Origin: Psilocybe azurescens
Taxonomy: Eukaryota; Basidiomycota; Agaricomycetes; Agaricales; Agrocybaceae
DNA length: 64,000 nt
Reading direction: 5' to 3'
NCBI GenBank assembly: GCA_023853785.1
Contig: JAJIRX010000221.1
Span: forward strand, 186,001-250,000
Shown here one piece after another: positions 60,380 to 64,000 of this stretch (position 1 is the stretch's first letter; every line of letters begins with the position of its first letter). The translations under genes were made by a program, and so were the position numbers. Below the pieces are notes generated by a model. The model was given only the letters and a program-made list of their open reading frames with translations. It was not told the DNA's origin and ran no database searches.

Positions 60380-60859
60380 TCTGTTTCCCGGAGGGTTTCT
60401 GTTGCTGCGCTTTTAATCTGCGTTCGCCGCCGTCCCATTCCATTCCGCATTCTGCTAATAATGATTCATCGACTCCTTATAATTGCCAGCTGTTCCCGGA
60501 TTAATACCACCGGCAATCCCATTCGCTTACACATTACTTACCTGCTGCATTGTCATTCAAGTCCTTCGTTGCATATGTTACACAATATATCTTAATGTCC
60601 ATTTACAAACATACTGACTTGGTATACACACATGATATTGCGGTGCGTGTGTACTTCTGCAAATTGTGGAGACTAAACAGTCACTACATTAGTCATGTAA
60701 CATTTCGTAGTCAGCCCCATTCGTCTGGTAGATATAGCTCGCAAATTGACGTTCAACTGTAACTTTATATTTTCGTGGAGCTCCTGAAATGTCAAGCCGA
60801 TGAGTCAAGGGCAACATTAATTAAATCCCAAAGATAAAGGGTATCAGTATGATTGAACC

Positions 60860-63260
60860 CCCTCGTACGCCCAATCAAGAAACCCCTCTACGGAGGACGA
60901 ATCCAGCGTAAAGGGGCCTTTCTCGAACCATTCCATTCCAACTTATCAAAGTAGTTAACTTCTAACCAGTGGAGGGCTAGTGACAGTGCGCGCCGATAGG
61001 GGATCATGATCATTTATACGAGTAAGTAGGTATTAAAGGCACTGGAACTCTTGGAAAAACGTGGATGCAGAACGAGTACAAAAAAGAGCCCACTCACACT
61101 TCAGTTCTACAGTGTATCCTAATCTGCGAACACCTGAGTTCTAAGAAAAAAGCCAAACATGTCAGCAAAGCCAACACTAATAATCACCGCCCCGACTCAT
61201 AAAAAAAACACGATTATGAAATATGGACCCCCTCGTACGTCAATCAAGAAACCTCCTCGATCGGGATTTAAAATTAAAATCGCAAAAATGGGCAGGAAAC
61301 CTAAAAAGGCATCCCGCAGAGTACCATTTCGCCAGTATGACTGAGACTGAGCAACAGTAGTCTGTCTGCTGAGCTCAATCCTCGCCGAATCTATACTTAG
61401 CAGTAGCCACTGAGTGGAAGTGCTAGGTAGGAGGGTTCAGGACGCTAACACGTAACTTGCGAGTCAAAGACAGCGCATGCCACGGTACGCCAATGATGGC
61501 GTATGGACGCCGATAGGGGTTCATATACACATACAGTATGGAGAATGATCCCGAAGAAAAATATGCCAAACTCACCTTGTGGCATGTGAGTATTGAGCCA
61601 GTCTTCACCGATTTTTATAGTTCGCAGTTTCTTATATTCCTAGATTTGCAGACACTCAGCAAGGTTTCCTCTTTTTTGAACACCATGACGTTGTCAAAAA
61701 AAAAAAAAGAAAGAAAAAAAAGGAGAGAAACAAATGTACAGAAACCCCCTCGTACACCCAGTCAAAACCACCGCCAGGTGGAACACTCCGAGGCGCAGTA
61801 GGACGGACACGCAATGCAATGATATTTGGTCTCGTAACCCACCGACACATGGTCGCGTAGCGGTGGAGGTCCACGCCCAACGGAACGTCAGGCGCATTCT
61901 GACGATGAAATTTTGACTATTGGATGCCAAATGCCTCCACAGGAACTGATCCTGGGGAGAGCTCGGCATGCTGCATGCAGATCACGCGTGGGTACCGATA
62001 GGGGATCGTAGACATCGACAGGAATTTTGCGTTGTGCAGCATGAAGAGAAGTAATCTCTCCATCCATGCGCCGATGACGATGGCACACGGACGTCGACAC
62101 GGGAACGTATACAGTAGTCGCTGACAAAATAGGTTCTGAACTCACCTTTGCAGTGTCCGAGAGAAAGTGAATATATGCGGACATTCAACGCAAAGAATCA
62201 TCCAAAACCCGAGCTTTGTTGCATTCCTAAAATGTCAGACCAGTCAGCAACCTGTTCTTTCTCCAGCCACACAACAGATTGAATAAAGGAGACGCAAGTA
62301 TATGAAAACCCCTCGTACGCCCAGTCATGAACCTCAATCGGGTGGAACGCTCCGGGATGCCACAGGTCAGACCGACCCGCAATCGTGAAATGACACCCCG
62401 TCCTGTAACCCCCACCGCAAGCCAGATGGAGTGCGTTTTGCTATGGTCCACCTGACGCGAATGGATGGTGTCCACGGCGGCGACAAAGTCAGCCGCAACG
62501 CGCGATGATCAGCCTCAACATAAACACAAAGCCGATACGTTATGTAACTGTACAGCATATGCGCAAAGTTGACGTGTTATTCCTGACTGTGCACATTGGT
62601 ATGATGTGTGCACCGTGAATAACGTGTGGGCGCCGATAGGGGACTGCATACAGTGTCGTACTCCGCACTCCAAAACGTATCTTCAACTCACCTTGGTGAC
62701 ATAAGCATCGAAGTTCGGGCTTGAGTGTATGCATCCCTGAATTTCCTGGCCAATCAATAAAGTTCTTCTTTTAAAAACGAAAAAGCAGAAGCAAGCATAC
62801 ATAAACCCCCTCGTAGGCCCAGTCAAGATCGATCGGATGTGCGCTCCAAGATGCCACAGGTCACCATAAGACCCGCAATAATGAAATGACATCCCGTCCT
62901 GTAACCCACACCACAAGCCAGATGGGATGCGTTGTGCATATGGCCCACCCGACGGTGGAGGGTGTCCGCAGTTACGCAGTAGTCAGTAGCGACTCACCAA
63001 CATCAACATGGACGCAAAGTCGACATGTTGATTACTTAACGCGTACGCGACGCTGACTGCGGTTCTTGACTGTGTACATTGGCATTGGTGGCTGAGACCA
63101 AAGCCAATGGCGCGTGGATGACACGTGGGCGTCGATAGGGGACTGTATACGAGCAGGAAGGAGGTGTTCTGGAGGACGGAGATCTTACCTCGAGGGAGTT
63201 TCAACTATTGGTTGAACACGAAGCAGTAAGGACGTGATAGTTACTCAGGACACACAGGAT
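60860..63260 (-). repeat. Five diverged tandem units of about 500 bp
   Basis: Conserved words recur in fixed order. CCCCTCGTACGCCCAGTCA occurs near 60863, 61225, 61743, 62312 and 62805. CGCCGATAGGGGA (variants) occurs near 60990, 61507, 61993, 62634 and 63131. A CTCACCTT word follows near 61575, 62140 and 62690. On minus the last reads as a splice donor (AAG|GTGAGTT), usually preceded by a short AG-led, exon-like stretch. On minus, VYxPLSxPT and LTGxTRGF peptides recur in most units, but no long frame survives. Function unknown; it may be a satellite or a decayed multi-exon gene. Confidence 0.7.
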
Positions 63261-64000
63261 GATCCTTGAAAACATCAGAGAAAGTCCAAGGACTCGAACT
63301 GGTAAAAATTTGGGGTTGAGTACTAGAACCGAACACGAACATTTTTATATTCGAATGACAAAGTTTAGACTGCGCTTGAAATTAGTTGTAAGGGTCGTAT
63401 TTAAGCGCCGCTTGGTCTAGTCTGATTTGGGTGATGTCATCAGAGCTAATAATATGGCTTTTACGTTGCGTGCGCAGACTGGCATTCGCTGTAACAAAGA
63501 CGTTGTAAGAGTATAAAATAGTTGACTAGAAAGCCAAGTACAAACGGCAGTTCACAAAGCCAACTGACAGAACAAGCCAAGATAGGTCGACACCTGTCGG
63601 TGGGGTGCGCAAGGGTGCGCATGGCCTACCCCGGCAAACCCCACATCTGGAGAAAGAACATGCGGGACTAGTGGAGATATGAAGATCCGCAAAGAGATCC
63701 GGCGAACAGCGATACATAGGAGGGCTTTACTTTTCTATGAGAGGAGAGTCAATGTTCTCACCAGTGCACTTGCATGAATGTAGATGGAAAGCCTTATTAC
63801 AAATTGATTTGTCCCATTACCGAAGACTACGCGACTTTAAAAAATCCCCAAATTAGCAGAAAAACTTACATTTCGGGGAAGGAAGTTGCCAGAGACTGTA
63901 TTCACGTGAACACGGGTGCCAAGAGAACCGGTTGCCGGGATGGATATGCTCATAAAAAGTTGGCGTTGGCGGACATTGAGGAGAGTAACTGCTGTTGGAC
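63261..64000. other. Right edge, no gene seen
   Basis: The stretch has mixed composition and no supported frame, repeat or RNA signature up to the window edge. Confidence 0.45.

Overview
The window looks like a piece of an Agaricomycete (mushroom-forming basidiomycete) nuclear genome. Genes are broken by many short introns. The recognisable families are typical of that group: RIF1-like HEAT proteins, a TPR-CHAT protein, Kre9/Knh1-like secreted proteins, a fungal cyclopropane-fatty-acid-synthase-like methyltransferase, EMC8/9, a Helitron and a Tnp2-type DNA transposon. The species cannot be named from the sequence.

Layout. 1-3.4 kb: N-terminal part of a RIF1-like gene (copy A, minus), running off the left edge. 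4.3-9.6 kb: a tandem duplication of a protein-kinase-like gene plus further kinase debris. 9.7-13.7 kb: an EMC8/9 gene lying inside an imperfect inverted duplication, then an intact unknown gene. 15.2-19.4 kb: a TPR-CHAT gene with a 45-residue repeat array and both CHAT catalytic residues. 21.4-28.9 kb: a Helitron with Rep and PIF1-type helicase and a divergent companion gene. 31.1-40.05 kb: a Tnp2-type transposon with a transposase gene and a second intact gene. Between these two genes lies a GC-rich captured fragment of an aspartate-semialdehyde dehydrogenase gene, part of which has been amplified 12 times in tandem. 41.4-60.4 kb: four paralogous Kre9/Knh1-like secreted-protein genes (two minus, two plus). 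They flank the cyclopropane-synthase-like gene and a second, full-length RIF1-like gene (copy B). 60.9-63.3 kb: five diverged units of about 500 bp with conserved words and splice-donor-like sites. About 44.6-49.5 kb and 63.3-64 kb hold nothing I can support.

Quality caution. At least ten otherwise good reading frames, in host genes as well as transposons, are broken by single-base length changes, nearly all in homopolymers. Unpolished consensus sequence is a plausible cause, so 'pseudogene' calls resting only on such breaks are provisional.

Most notable: two RIF1 paralogs in one window, only copy A carrying both PP1-docking motifs; the transposon-captured and amplified dehydrogenase fragment; and the repeat family at 61-63 kb. 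No single co-operating pathway is evident. The window is a mosaic of host genes, lineage-expanded families and mobile elements.
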